A DNA stretch of 26,816 nucleotides from Paramoeba atlantica (taxonomy: Eukaryota > Discosea). Location of the stretch: positions 1 to 26,816 of the forward strand of contig CDRNVI010000205.1 of assembly GCA_977017575.1 (NCBI GenBank), read 5' to 3'. The first letter of the stretch is position 1; every line of letters begins with the position of its first letter. A program made the translations under genes and the position numbers. A model generated the notes under the pieces. It made no database searches. It was given only the letters and a program-made list of their open reading frames with translations, and was not told where the DNA came from. Shown piece by piece: positions 10,424-21,389 of this stretch.

Positions 10424-12007
10424 TTAAGTAATAAAATTGAAATCAACTTCAGGATTAGTTTCAAAGTTGTATGTAGAGGAAGAGTAAGGAGATGCAGATT
10501 GGTCTGCAAGGTCATAAGGGTTAGGATCATGATCATCTGGTGGGTAATTGAACATTTCATAATTATCGAGGTCAATCAGCAATTCAGGTTCATTTTCGTC
10601 AGTAGAGTCATAATCAGTTCCTTCACTTTCTTTATCCTTCATATCTAATTCTGTCATTTGAGGGAGAATTTCAGAATCAAGAGCTGCAGCAGCTTGAGCA
10701 GGATCAACAATTGGAGAAGAAGAGGAACTAGAAGAGGAACAAGAGGAAGATGTAGGTGTGTAAGAACCATCACTCCAAGTAAAATCGGAAGGAGGCATAC
10801 TGAGAAGCACCATTTCATCATCATCATCATCACTGTACACATTCATACTGTGGGTTTTCTCATTCAAAGCAGTATGTTTTGAATGTAAGTTTACAGGAGC
10901 AGAAGTGGAATGGCCTATTCCATTCTTCCTTTCAACATCAACAGGGTAATCATCATCAATTACAATTTTGGCAGAATCATCAGGATTCTCATGTACACAA
11001 TCCACAGGATTTGTGTTTGTACTCAGAACATCGTCACAGTCTGATAATTTCGAAAAATCAATGAATTTTTCATTCAAATAAGTGTCAAAATAATGTGGGA
11101 TATTCCCTCTATCAATAAGCTTCAACAGGTTCGAAACACCAAAAACATATTTATCAAATACCACACTTGAACTTTCAAAAATAATTTTCTTTATAGGGTC
11201 ATACAAAATATAACCATTAATTTTTTCTAAGGGGTCAAGATAGATCACAGGGCATGCTTTAGGCATCAGTTTGGTTCTATTCTTTCAGGGAATGTGCACA
11301 AAAGCATGACAACCAAAAGGGCAAATCAACTCAATATTGGGTTTGCGACCATACAGCTTCTGGAAGGAGGAGATCTCTTCACCTTCTTTAACAATGTAGG
11401 AGCTCACAACACTTGCAAGTTTTTCAGCATAATCCCAAAATTGTTCAGGCAATTCAGCGTGGATTCGAATCGCTTGAGCAGTGTTCCATTGAGTCTCATT
11501 TGCACATTCAGCAACACCATTTTCAGCAGAATCATCTCTACTAGAAAATCTGATATGAATTCCTTTTTCAGCACAATATTGTCCAATTTTTGTTGCAGGA
11601 CTGACAAATTCCCGAGTGCTGTCACATTGAATGATTTTGACCTTCACATCTAATTGTCTTTGAAGCTTTGCAATCAGGTTGATCAGCACTTCACCAGCAT
11701 CACTCTTTTTCTTGAGGAATTTAGATAAATCCATCTTGGAGTAGTTTTCAACAACTGAGAGAGAGTATTTGTTCTTCTGATAAGAAAGTATATTTTTCTC
11801 ATGGTTGTCAATGTGCAACATTTCGCTGAGTTTTTGTTTTGTTCTTGTACCAGGGGCATGACTTTTCTTTTTCACTTTGGCCAACTCACAAGCAGTACAA
11901 ACATTTTGATCCATTCTCAATCTGTGATATTGCAGGGGCAAACTGTCAACTGCATGAGCATTAATAGTCCTTTTCAAACCAGAAAAATGATACAATCTAT
12001 TATGTCA
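10424..12007 (-). pseudogene. Copia pol: integrase and variable linker
   Basis: The zinc-binding start is H...H with CTACELAKVKKK; its usual WH..RLGH motif reads TGA-HNRLYHFS, with TGA (12005) exactly where Trp is normally found. The catalytic triad is visible as LHIDNH, IIQCDSTREF and DDSAENGVAE (D, D, E). The C-terminal side ends CHAFVHIP, TGA at 11285, KNRTKLMPKA. The following linker is acidic and Ser rich (DDDDDEM, runs of Ser) and reaches TAA at 10424 before the RT domain. No frameshift is seen across the whole stretch. Confidence 0.9.
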
Positions 12008-12151
12008 ATATTTCCATTTTTTCTCACGGGTAGGACAGAGGGTTCTATGAATTCTTTTCTTGCGGAGAGGTTGAGATGAAGAAGCATCCTCAGGGGTTTC
12101 ATTTTTTGGGTGAGTAACTTCTTCAGCAATGTAAGATTGTTGATGGTTGGT

Positions 12152-12560
12152 TCAACTGGGTAAAGCCAAATAATACAAGCTATTGTTCTGTGGACCACTC
12201 AAAATCATCTGGGAATCACTCAAATTGATCTTCTTTTTCATCATACAAATTTGGTCAGAATCTAAAACAACAGAAGCATCCCAAGTTTCACACATGTGAG
12301 CCACAGAGAGAAGATTCATTTCACAATTGGGGACTACAGAGACGTCTTGAAGAGGCGGCAAATCAGAATGAATTGCCAAGTCACCTTGCATTGTAACAGG
12401 AATCAGATCGCCATTCACTTGCTTGATGCTTATGGTCATTGCGGATGGAGCATTTCTTGTTGTGAGATTTGGATCATTCACAATTGTGTTTGAACAAGCT
12501 GAATCAGCAAGAGCAGTTGCTCCATTTGATTGTTTTGCAACAAAAGCAGATTGAGTTGAA
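12152..12560 (-). pseudogene. Copia protease region
   Basis: Following the zinc knuckle, GATALADSACSNTIVND provides the D-S-A active-site signature of copia aspartic proteases (usually DSGA/DSGC). Downstream come VNGDLIPVTMQGDL and NCEMNLLSVAHMCE, which match the usual flap and C-terminal blocks (LLSV). The frame reaches TGA at 12152 and continues open towards the integrase. Confidence 0.85.
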
Positions 12561-13774
12561 GATTGAGAAGAAGAAACGAGAGCAGAAACACAATAGGAGT
12601 AAACAAGAATATTGATTTTATTCATTTTCATCTTCCAAGTGTTGATCTTTTGAACAAAAGCATCGAAATTCGCCTTGGCTTGTTGTCCCACAGCACTTTG
12701 GTTTGCCAGGTTTGTGTTGCAACCTTTCACAATATGACTGGTGGCACCACAACAAAAACAGGCTTTAGCAGGAGGGGTGGGAAGATCTTCCCATCCAGGG
12801 TAACTTCGAAACTGGTTGCATGTTTGAGGAGAAGGAATTAGGGGACTATGGTGAGGAGGGCCATTTCCTTGTCTTCCTTGGCAAGGAGGTGCAACATTTC
12901 CTTGTTGATTAGGATTGGCAGCAGAGTTATTCTTCTTCTGAAAAGCAACATAAGCAGCAGTGTTCTCCTTGGTCTTCAAGGCTTGTTTCTTCTTGTTGGC
13001 ACTGGAGCAACTGCCTTCAATTTGTTTTAACTCCAAGAAAGCACTCTCCACCATCCACTCTTCCACTCTAAGCAGTCCTTAAAAGGTTTTCCAATGATGT
13101 TGCAGCATGGAATCTCAAATGTAACCCAATTTCTTGTTCATTGGTATCAGTTTCCCTTTCAATGCTTCAACATGAAGAAATAACTCCTTCAGTCTCAACT
13201 CAAAACTGGAGATCGTTTCATTTTCTCTGATACAACAATCCTCTAACTTACTTTTCGCTTCCTTTACATTGTGAGCAATCATGGTACTCAGATTTAAGAT
13301 CAATGTATTTCAAATAAGTTTTGATGTTCTTCTCTTCAAATTGCTAAGATACCCTTTTGCTCGACCAACACAAGCCTTATTCAGTAAGTTTGTAAGATTC
13401 ATTTGATTGTCCATATGGTCATTGAAATGTCTTTGGTTGATTTGCTGCTTGTACTCCAATTTCTCTTTGTGTCTCACCTCCAACTCTTTTCTTTCTACCA
13501 AGAATCTTTTCTTCTCAGCTTCTTCCATTTTTTCTGTAGTCTTCTCCAGCTCCTCCTTAAACTTGACTAGAACAGGTTCACCTGTAGGAACTTTGTTGAG
13601 GAATAGATGATGAACGAGATTTTTGGTGCTGAGCTGAATGAATATCTCTTTTCACCAGAGCATGAATTCAATGGTGGATTCACCTTTGAGTTCATTAATC
13701 TCAAGTGCACCCTTCCACATCTTGTTCTTTGGTTCAAACTCTGGCCAATCTACTACTCTGTAATCATCTTCCAT
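12561..13774 (-). pseudogene. Copia gag with CCHC zinc knuckle
   Basis: The likely start is the ATG at 13774 (MEDDYRVVDWPEFEPKN), because the region upstream encodes only T-rich leader sequence. The gag core includes a Lys/Glu-rich probable coiled-coil region (KFKEELEKTTEKMEEAEKKR) and the ISSFELRLKELFLHVEALKG block typical of copia gag. A perfect CX2CX4HX4C zinc knuckle, CFCCGATSHIVKGC, lies at about 12719-12760. In-frame stops are TGA at 13652, 13310 and 13115 and TAA near 13079, without any frameshift. Confidence 0.88.
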
Positions 13775-14188
13775 AGTTGAGGATGTGGTGAATGTAAGAG
13801 AGTGAGAGAGAAAAAATGAGAAATGGCAACAGGAAAAGACAGGTGAAAAAAAAACTGAGAAAACCACACAAAATCATGAAAACACATAATTAAAACAAAC
13901 AGAAAGACAGGCAAAAGGAACAAGAAAGCAAGAGCAATAAAAAGAAATTGAGTGAAGTTGTTGAATAAATGAGAGAACTGGCATGAACAAGCAAAAACAA
14001 AAACAAAAAATGAAAAACAAAAAAATAGAAAATAAAACAAAAATAAAACAAAAATAAAACAAAGAAAGGTGTAAAACACTGAAGTTCAACTGATGACAAG
14101 ATCAGGCAGAGAGTCTAGACTCTTAATCTGTTAAGTGGTGGTGGGGTTTGGTGGAAGAAGATTGCTGAGAAAAGAAAAGAAAGGTGCA
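13775..14188 (-). other. Copia leader between 5' LTR and gag
   Basis: T-rich on the element strand with several TTTTGTTTTG-like tracts and no coding signal. The primer-binding site should lie directly below 14189 (element strand TTTGCACCTTTC...). It does not match the initiator-tRNA-Met site common in plant copia elements, and I could not assign a primer tRNA. Confidence 0.6.
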
Positions 14189-14658
14189 AACTTCATTCCA
14201 TGGCGAGAGCTGGGAACATGAAAAAAACAAAGTCTCTCACATGTTTATTTATGAATAGGTTTTAAGCACATATTTGTTAACATGACACCAAGTGCAAAAG
14301 CAGAGAAACACACACAAATAAAAGCACATGTAAGAGACACAAAGACACAACAAGTTTAAGGAAGGGAACAACAGATGATATCAGCACAAATAAATTCACA
14401 GGCTGAAAGATCAGAATATGGAGAATAAACTATGCAATCAAATTGGGTCTGAAATAGGGCAAAGGTATTCTTAAAGGCACAATTCAATGATTGGTCAATA
14501 TCTCGGTGTGTAGTTGTCAGATTTAGATGGGACTAGCACCATTCGAAAGAGGAAGATGAGGCGCTTCAGGATAGCACAACTTGTGATCATAGAATTCACA
14601 AATGATGTTCTCCATTAAGTCAAACATTCTTTGAACCAAGAATACTGATATTCTAATA
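14189..14658 (-). repeat. Copia 5' LTR (470 bp)
   Basis: Same length as the 3' LTR once the SINE is removed. The outer end on the element strand is TATTAGAATATC, so the terminal TG has become TA. It abuts LINE coding sequence at 14659. All 22 internal differences from the other LTR are C/T or A/G changes, several in adjacent CA/TG or CG/TA pairs. Confidence 0.93.
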
Positions 14659-16470
14659 GCATTTCAACCCAAGGGCCCACAGGAGAGAATTTTTCAGTTG
14701 ACAAAACAAAGCATTTGTTGTAGTTGAGCTTGGCTCCAGTTCCTTGTTCATATTCTTGGAAGGTTGAGGTCAAGGAATTAATGGATTGGACCCTGTGAAG
14801 GAGAAGGGCTAAGTCATCCATGAAACCAGCAAGCTTCTCAAGGTCACCCCCATTGTTCAAACTAACCAATAAAACATCAAAAAGGATAATGAACAGAAGA
14901 GGTGAAATGGGGCAGCCTTGTCGCACACCAGTCCAGCTCTTGATGGCTTCCTTCTGTGTCTTATCATTCGATCCTACAGTTGGGAGCCATGTATCTGACT
15001 CTTGCAGAACTTTAGATACAACTTCAAGAGCTTGGGGTGGAGCATTCAACCCAATCAGCAACTCCATAAGGGCTTCACGGTTAACATAGTCATAGGCCTT
15101 ACAGAAATCAGTTTGGAGGATGGTCATGTCTTTGCCCTCTGCTACTGCTTCCATAAACCCATCATATATCAATTCCACTGCATTATCAATGGACCTTCCA
15201 GCAAATATAGCATTTTGTTCTGGGGAAATCACCTCTCTAGCACTCTCCATCAGCCATTTGGCCCAATATCTCATCACAATCTGATAATCAGAATTGGTAA
15301 TACTTATTGGTTGAAATTGGTCAGGACAAGGAATATTCTCAATCTTAGGTAGTAACACAAGTTGACTCTCCCCAAACGACTCAGGGAAATCCATTGATTC
15401 CCCAGCTCTTTGGATAAGTTCACACCACATATCACACAGTTGTTCACTTGTCACTCTGTAGAGAGCAAAGGAGATACCATCTGGGCCAGCGCTTGAATTA
15501 TTGCACCATTGCAGCAGTTTATCAACCTTGGCCCCATCAACAACATGGTAATCAACCTTAGGAAACCAAGGTTTATGGTTCTCAATCAGCTTCTGGAGAA
15601 AGTCCTTGTTGTATGGCCTCACTGAGCCCAAAAGATTCTCCCAAAATTCTTTAATTGCTTTCTGGACCACACCATTATCTCTGGAAATGACCCCATCCAC
15701 AACAATTCCTTTAACCCTTGGGGAAGATCTCACTTTAGGCCTCGCAGGGTGACTGTCAATAAAGATCCCCAACTGTCCTTCAATACATTCAATCTTCTTG
15801 AACACTGCAGAAATCATTCTGGGGATTATTTCTCTCCTCCACAACTTCCCTTCCTTTGAACCCTTCCAACCAAGGGAGGCTTGGTCTAACAGACCCATTT
15901 CAAGGGAAGAGTATGGCCTCTGGACAGTAGATTTCCTAAGAATGCGAGAATTGTGAAGGGATCTTACAAGAGAGTGGATCTTCCACAGTTCTCTGAACAA
16001 AGCTGCCTCAGTGTTTCTTTCTCTCCAGTAGGGAACTAATTCCTAAGCTGTGGTCTTAAATCTGGTCAAAAACTCATTGGGATCATCACCCTTGGAGAAG
16101 GTACCCATCCTCTCAATAAGAGTGTTGATGAACCCATGGTCATTAATCAGATACTCAGGGATGGATTTCTTATTTGTTCGAATCTCCCATTCCTTAAACA
16201 AAGATCCTCCAATCAGCAGTGCATGATCTTTAAAGTTGGACAGGATGGCATTGATAAACAAACATTTTAATGGAGCCTTGGACAAGAAGAAGATATGGTC
16301 GATACACCTCCCTTTATAATGGGTGGGTTCATCCCATTTCAAGTGTGACATACAGAGAGTAGCACAACACTTTTCAATTTCCCCCATCTGTTTTTCCTTC
16401 ACATCCCAATTGAAATCACCCCCAAAGATATTAATGCTCCTGGGGTTCTGGCCGAAGAAATAAGTGGTCT
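14659..16470 (-). pseudogene. LINE ORF2: endonuclease C-terminal part and reverse transcriptase
   Basis: The endonuclease finishes with NIFGGDFNWD, KGRCIDHIFF and FKDHALLIGG, which hold the expected D-x-N, D-H and final D-H residues. TAG at 16043 follows. The RT shows SSAGPDGISFALYR, ILQTDFCKAYDYVN (first catalytic Asp), GVRQGCPISPLLF and AGFMDDLALLL, where FMDD replaces the usual YADD. The frame is cut by the copia LTR shortly after. Confidence 0.92.
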
Positions 16471-17074
16471 CCTACGAGATAGTGGCTACTTTGAGGTCAG
16501 GGTGACGGTATATATTTAGGACGGAATAGTTCATCAATCCAATAGTCACATGGACACCAAATAATCCACTCATGGTCTGGTCAAAGAAACAGGGAGAGAT
16601 CTCTTTCACCCCCTCCATCTGCCTAACACTGATGAGTAGACCCCTCCTCTTCCCAGAGGAGTTGTCTCTCAACCAGATATACTTCCTCAATTGGTTCCTG
16701 ATAAGATTGAGGTCACATTCAAAATCAGAGTGAGATTCTTGAATCAAAATGAAAAGAGGCTGACAACTCCCAGCCATCTTCCGAAGGGTTCTCAATTTTT
16801 CGAAATTTTGAATTCCATTCATGTTCCAGGAAATAACACATGCATCAGGAAACTTATGTTCATCACTCTCACTTAAATTAGCTGAGGACCTATCATGGGG
16901 GTCAACTCCAGGCTCACTTGGAGGACCTGATGGGAGGCACTCTAACTGGGATACATTAGGCAAGTTTGTTGTTGGGGGAGGAGCTACCTGGGGACCCACA
17001 CCAAAGCTACTTCTAATATCCACCAATCCCTTTTCCTTTCTCTTCTTATTCTTCTTCTTCCTGAGTTTAGTCAT
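16471..17074 (-). pseudogene. LINE ORF2: N-terminal part with endonuclease
   Basis: The ATG at 17074 opens MTKLRKKKNKKRKEKG, followed by a Pro/Ser-rich linker and the endonuclease start CVISWNMNGIQNF (catalytic Asn). LFILIQESHSDFECD holds the metal-binding Glu. After MNYSVLNIYRHPD the frame meets TAG at 16472 and continues with ETTYFFGQNPRS. Whether translation begins here or runs through from ORF1 is unclear, because the same frame is open upstream apart from one TAA. Confidence 0.88.
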
Positions 17075-17083
17075 TGTTTGTTT

Positions 17084-17162
17084 ATTTTTTTTTTTTGTTT
17101 TTGTGTTTTTGTGTTTTTATGTTTTTGTGTTTTTGTGTTTTTGTGTTTTTTTTTTTTTTTTT
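17084..17162 (-). repeat. ACAAAAAC microsatellite between LINE ORF1 and ORF2
   Basis: An A/C-rich repeat on the element strand (ACACAAAAAC units plus an A-run) encodes TQKHKNTKT and then a second near-copy in which the Gln codon CAA has become TAA (17117-17119). The frame passes through it undisturbed into the ATG at 17074. Confidence 0.8.
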
Positions 17163-19423
17163 AAAACAACTGACTTCTCTCCCTCACTCTCTCTCCTTGC
17201 TTGGGTTGTTCTGGCAAACTCCTCATTCGTTTCGATTTCCATAGCATCCCCCTCTTTCTTCTCTTCTCCTTCCACTCTCATATCTGACCCTTCAAACGAA
17301 AAGGAAAAGGGGACACTATCTTGGACACCACTGCCTCTTTCCTTGGGTTTTTCCATAAGTGGATGAACAACACCCACCCCTTCCTCATTTGGAAATTTCA
17401 CTGACTTTCTTTCCCCACTCTCCTTTTCTTGTGTGATTTTTCTTTTCTTTTGTGATATTTTTTCCTTTTTCTCTTCACTCTCATTCTTTCCTTTCTCCCA
17501 CCCTACTCTAACATTAATCACCTCTTCTGATCCACCCTTCTTCCTCTTAGTGCATCCTGTCTTCACAAGGTACTCAACCAGATAGAAAGCTTGCTGCCTT
17601 AACCTCCTATCCTCTGGGAAAATTGAGCTGTTCTCTAACCCCTCATAAACTCTCCTGAAATCCTCGGTTGTGCTTGCCCATTCAATGTTCAGGTTCAATT
17701 TCTTTAACATTGATTTTGCCTCCCTTCTATTGTCAGGTTCCTCCACCAATCCATTTTCGACCAGTAAATCTTCTTTGTTGATGAAGATGGGAGCAGGGCC
17801 AGAAGCAGGTTAGCTTCTTCTGTTCTCCTTCTTCTGGAGCACAGGATCAGCACAATTTCTTGACTTGCCCACAGTCTCTTTTGGTGAAGAAGCAGACTTA
17901 AAGGAAGAGACTACTGGGTTGGAACATGTGTTCACTGATGTCCAGGTACCCTTCTTTTTTGGTTGGGTTTGTGGTTGCTGGGCTGGTAATATGGGGGCCA
18001 CTGAGAATCCACTAACTTGTTTGCTGCTCCCATTTATCATTTTAGTTTTCAAGAAGGTTTTGGTCCCAATGGGAGAAAACAAACTTGTCTTACTCAGAGC
18101 TGCAGCATCACACTTGACTGGACCTACAGAGGAACTCCTTTGGACAGCTGGTCCCTTAGTTGTGGAAGAAGGTACTTTGAAGTTATTGGGTACAACTTCA
18201 TGGCTCTTCTTCACATGAGGGGGGCCCTTCAGAGGGGTAGGTTCAGCAGGAATAACATTAGGTGAACAAGACACCAACCCTTGACCACCAGCATTACACA
18301 CAGGTAAATTTGAGCCATCTTTTTTAACACCAATGGGAGAGAGACCTTCAGCAGGCTTAGAAGTTTGTGACTTGGGGGGAGTTTGATCTATCACCACCAT
18401 AGACTCACCAGTATTACCGAGGGGGGCACCGAATGAGGGGACTGCTTCAGGTGAGACAAAGTTAAATTGCACACCATCTCTGGCAGCTTGTTTTCTTATC
18501 TTAACTCCTTTGAGGTTGTGGGTGTTGATTGAGTACATTTCTGTTCTTGCTATATTGCCAACTTCACTTGGATCCTTTTTTTGTAAAATTTCAAATAAAC
18601 AATCCAAACAAGCAGGATGGTTAATTTGGCAAGTAGGGCATTTCACCACTTTATCAAAGGGCCTCGCTGGGGTCCAAACAGAAACTCAAGCTTGAGTATC
18701 ACTAATCCCCAACCACCCCTTGGTGTGGGCAATGAGACAGACAAGGTTAATAGGGATTTGGGTGTAAACCAAAACAATACAATTTTGAGCTATTTGAACT
18801 ACTTCCTTCAAGTTATGTCTTGGAAGAGAATTTGGGTCAGCAAAAAGATTCTGGATCCACTCCATGCCCTTGGCTTCAAAGAGAACCCTGATTTTGAGCC
18901 CCCACAATTTTGTGTCCTTGTTGTTCCTCCAGACAGAGAATTTCTTGAGTTTTTTTACCAATTTGTCACCTTTGTTCAAAAACTCTTTTTCCACATTGGC
19001 AGCATCCATGTTCTCAAGTGCTGAGATCACAAAATGGCCCTGCTTGATGTTCACAAAAATCTTCCCTTTAAGAGAAGTCACATTTTCAATTGCTTTGATA
19101 ACCTTGTTGAAGTTGGGAAGTCCCAGTCTAAAATCCAGTGATCCTACTAACTTTGTTGGTCTTGACTTGGCTCCAACAACAGTTTTTGGGTTCAGGTGTA
19201 TGACTAAACCTTGGTATAGTCTGACATTGTTCCAATCAATCTTGTGTAACACATTGCTGAGACCTTTGGAGGCTGGAAAGCCTTCCTTGGTTTTGAGAGG
19301 TCTTTTCTTTCTTTTACTTTTTTTAACAACTTGAGCAAATGATTCACTATCCGCTCATCCTGACCAGGCGTTTCTGGCAGGAACACCCTCTCCTTCCTTT
19401 ACACTGGGTGAAGAGGTTTCCAT
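17120..19423 (-). pseudogene. LINE ORF1 (gag-like, zinc-binding)
   Basis: The frame starts METSSPSVKEGEG at 19423. After TGA at 19355 it reads through a basic region (KKSKRKKRPLK) into a globular domain, with LDFRLGLPNFNKVIKAIENV and KLWGLKIRVLFEAKGMEWIQ. TGA at 18686 precedes VSVWTPARPFDKVVKCPTC and a Cys/His cluster C-P-T-C-Q-I-N-H-P-A-C-L-D-C, a probable zinc knuckle. A long Pro/Ser/Lys-rich tail crosses TAA at 17810 and ends in a charged Glu/Lys region. The same domain is present in the older fragment at 19537-20133, where the aligned residues show what some stop codons replaced. Confidence 0.8.
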
Positions 19424-19507
19424 AATATTTTCTGTGGCAACCAGCCACAAGAATATACACTACAACAAAAGATAGGAAATTCAGACAATTGTATCTTGAA
19501 CCCCCTA

Positions 19508-19541
<34 letters not shown>
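19508..19541. repeat. Poly(T)/poly(A) junction tract
   Basis: Twenty-seven T are followed by seven A on the plus strand. On the LINE strand this is an A-run directly upstream of the younger LINE's 5' region. It may be a tail or a target-site relic of an insertion next to the older ORF1 fragment. Confidence 0.6.
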
Positions 19542-20133
19542 TCTCACACACTTGACAATTTACTTTCTTGTGAAAGGGACTCATAGGGGTCTACAGAGAG
19601 ATCTTACCTTGGAACTCATTGTTAATAATAAAAGAACCTTTGTGCTTGACAATAATATATGTTAGAATGAGAGGAATTACATCATAGAAGATGACAATAC
19701 AATCATCACTGATCTAAGCTACCTCTTTTAATTCATAGCAAGGAAGAGCAGATTCACCAATAAACAATCTTTGGATCCACTCTTCCCTTTTGATTAAAAA
19801 GGGGACACAGAGTTTAAAGCCCTATAAATTCCAATTCTGGTTGTTTTTCCAGACAAAGAGCTTCCCAAAACTGGTTGTGAGGAAGGAACCATTTTCCAAA
19901 ATGATTTTCTCCAGGGGTTCGCATGTTTCTTCATCAAAGGTGGCCATGTTGAGGTGGCCTTTCATAACACACAAGAGGAAGTTCCCTCTCAACTTAAGGA
20001 CTTTGTTGAGTGTGGCCATTACTTTCTGATAGTTTGGCATTCCTTCATAGAAACAAAAGGAACCTATTACAAAGATGGGACAAATTATTGCATTGTTCTT
20101 CACAGGATTAACCTCAGTTCTAATATGGGACAA
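19537..20133 (-). pseudogene. Older, more decayed LINE ORF1 fragment
   Basis: Homologous to the ORF1 at 17120-19423: YEGMPNYQKVMATLNKV corresponds to RLGLPNFNKVIKAIENV, and KLFVWKNNQNWN corresponds to KFSVWRNNKDTK. Further on, REEWIQRLF corresponds to GMEWIQNLF, and the Cys pair of the zinc knuckle is kept (VNCQVCEIF). Stops are TAG at 19822, 19714 and 19591. In the younger copy the aligned residues are Trp, Gln and Trp, so each stop is one C-to-T or G-to-A step away. The frame is lost upstream of about 20133. Confidence 0.8.
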
Positions 20134-20476
20134 GGTCTTCAGTATTTCTTTCTCAACTCACAACCACCATCTTTCCTCAGGCACTCTTCAAGGTTGATTT
20201 GATTGGAATTTCTTCAGAATTCCCACTTGGGTTTGTATTTTTTTTTTTGTTCTTCAAATACAAGGAGGAGTGGGACCCATTCTGGGAGCCCTTAAGGGAA
20301 GAGGATATACTCTTTCCACTGGACATAACAGATTTCTCTGAAGTGCTCAACTAGGTGAGGTTTCACCAACATAGCAGGTGAAGGAAAGAAAATCAAATTG
20401 GGCAAGGAAAGTCTCCTTGAACCAACCTGATTTTTTTTTTTTTGGAGAGCCATGTGGTCTCCTCTCCTAGAGAGAT
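20134..20476. other. Spacer with no assignable gene
   Basis: It includes short T-runs near 20238 and 20434. On the minus strand this should be the N-terminal part of the older LINE ORF1, but no frame could be followed convincingly. Confidence 0.5.
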
Positions 20477-21212
20477 GTGGAGCAAAAGCATAATACTCCA
20501 TCAAAGCCCAGCAGAGTTAACCACATCAGAAGCCAATGGGGGACAAGAAATACTAAAGAATCCACTTTGGAGGCTACAATTGGTCAGGGTAAAGGGCACT
20601 TAGAGGTGGACTGGGAGGAACTACTAAGAAAGGCTGAGCAACTGGCAGGTGCTTCAATCATCTAATCAACTCATTTATCTTACTCCACTGTGTTTGGCCT
20701 ATTTGAGTCCTTTACCAAATCCTGCCTGCTGCTGCAGACACAATTTTCTCTTTCATTGCCTGGTTAGAGGTTTAAGGAAAGGGAAGAAGAGTTCCACACC
20801 ACATAGCAGCAGTGTTATGAATGCATAAAAAGAAGGGTTTGACAGATTACACCAAGGCAGTCAAGGTCCAGATGGCACTTCAGGGAGTGGTAAGATGTGA
20901 GGCACAAGAAAAGATGGATGTGCAAAGTCCTTTCCCTCTGGAAGCCTTGAAGAAATGGGTGGAGGGTACTCATAAGACACATTCTGTGTGAGAGTTGAGG
21001 GATCCTGCAATTGTGGCCCTAGGGATCCATTGCATGCACAGACCTGGAAAACTTTGTGAACTCAAGGTGAGACATGTTAAGAAAGATGTTTGTGGCCTAC
21101 AAGTTTTCCTGGCCAAGTCCAAGACAGATCAGACAATAACCAGGAAGTGGATGCACATTGATGCAGTCCCAGATTCTCCCACATGTCCAGTTTTATTGCT
21201 CAAAGGTTAACC
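20477..21212 (+). pseudogene. Tyrosine recombinase (phage-integrase fold) remnant
   Basis: The N-terminal core-binding part reads HLEVDWEELLRKAEQLAGAS, a TAA, then STHLSYSTVFGLFESFTKSC in one frame. It then shifts frame near 20725 to AAADTIFSFIAWLEV, TAA, GKGRRVPHHIAAVL, TGA, MHKKKGLTDYTKAV. After SPFPLEALKKWVEG and another TGA (20989) comes the catalytic start ELRDPAIVALGIHCMHRPGK. There H-R-P-G-K-L-C-E-L carries the first catalytic Arg and FLAKSKTDQT the catalytic Lys. The box II (H-x-x-R) and the Tyr nucleophile were not found, so the catalytic domain is truncated after about 21212 (TAA). The family occurs in DIRS-like retroelements and Cryptons; which one cannot be told here. Confidence 0.65.
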
Positions 21213-21389
21213 AGAAATATTATTAAAAAAATGATTTGGAAAAATTCCTGGAATGACGCCAAGCACTTGACTTATTTAGACTATTCAGGCAGTGACGACA
21301 GCAACTATCCGGTGGCAAAGGAAAAGTTTCTGAATTTTCTGAGTGACCTCGCTTGTGTTTGCACCACAAAAACAGTTTTCTTTTTTCAG

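Larger units (their letters stand above)
7993..14658 (-). mobile_element. Ty1/copia LTR retrotransposon (decayed, SINE-interrupted)
   Basis: The order on the minus strand is 5' LTR (14189-14658), leader, gag with zinc knuckle, protease, integrase, RT and RNase H, polypurine tract, 3' LTR (7993-8898). Integrase before RT defines Ty1/copia. The whole polyprotein lies in one frame from the ATG at 13774 down to an internal RT deletion near 9965. Broken codons are TGA at 13652, 13310, 13115, 12152, 12005, 11285, 10007 and 9472, plus TAA near 13079 and at 10424. It cannot transpose autonomously because the RT core is missing. The bases outside the two LTRs do not form a matching target-site duplication. 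Confidence 0.93.
14659..19510 (-). mobile_element. LINE (non-LTR retrotransposon), 3' end missing
   Basis: A gag-like ORF1, an apurinic-type endonuclease and a reverse transcriptase follow one another in a single frame from the ATG at 19423 to the copia LTR at 14658. Stops in this frame are TGA at 19355 and 18686, TAA at 17810 and 17117, and TAG at 16472 and 16043; no frameshift was found in about 4.8 kb. The RT breaks off just after its GAKLNYNKC block, so the C-terminus, 3' UTR and tail are lost at the copia border. Confidence 0.92.

Noticed and set aside
14820..15352. Plus-strand open frames across the LINE RT
   Set aside because: Shadows of the minus-strand RT, which has all conserved motifs.
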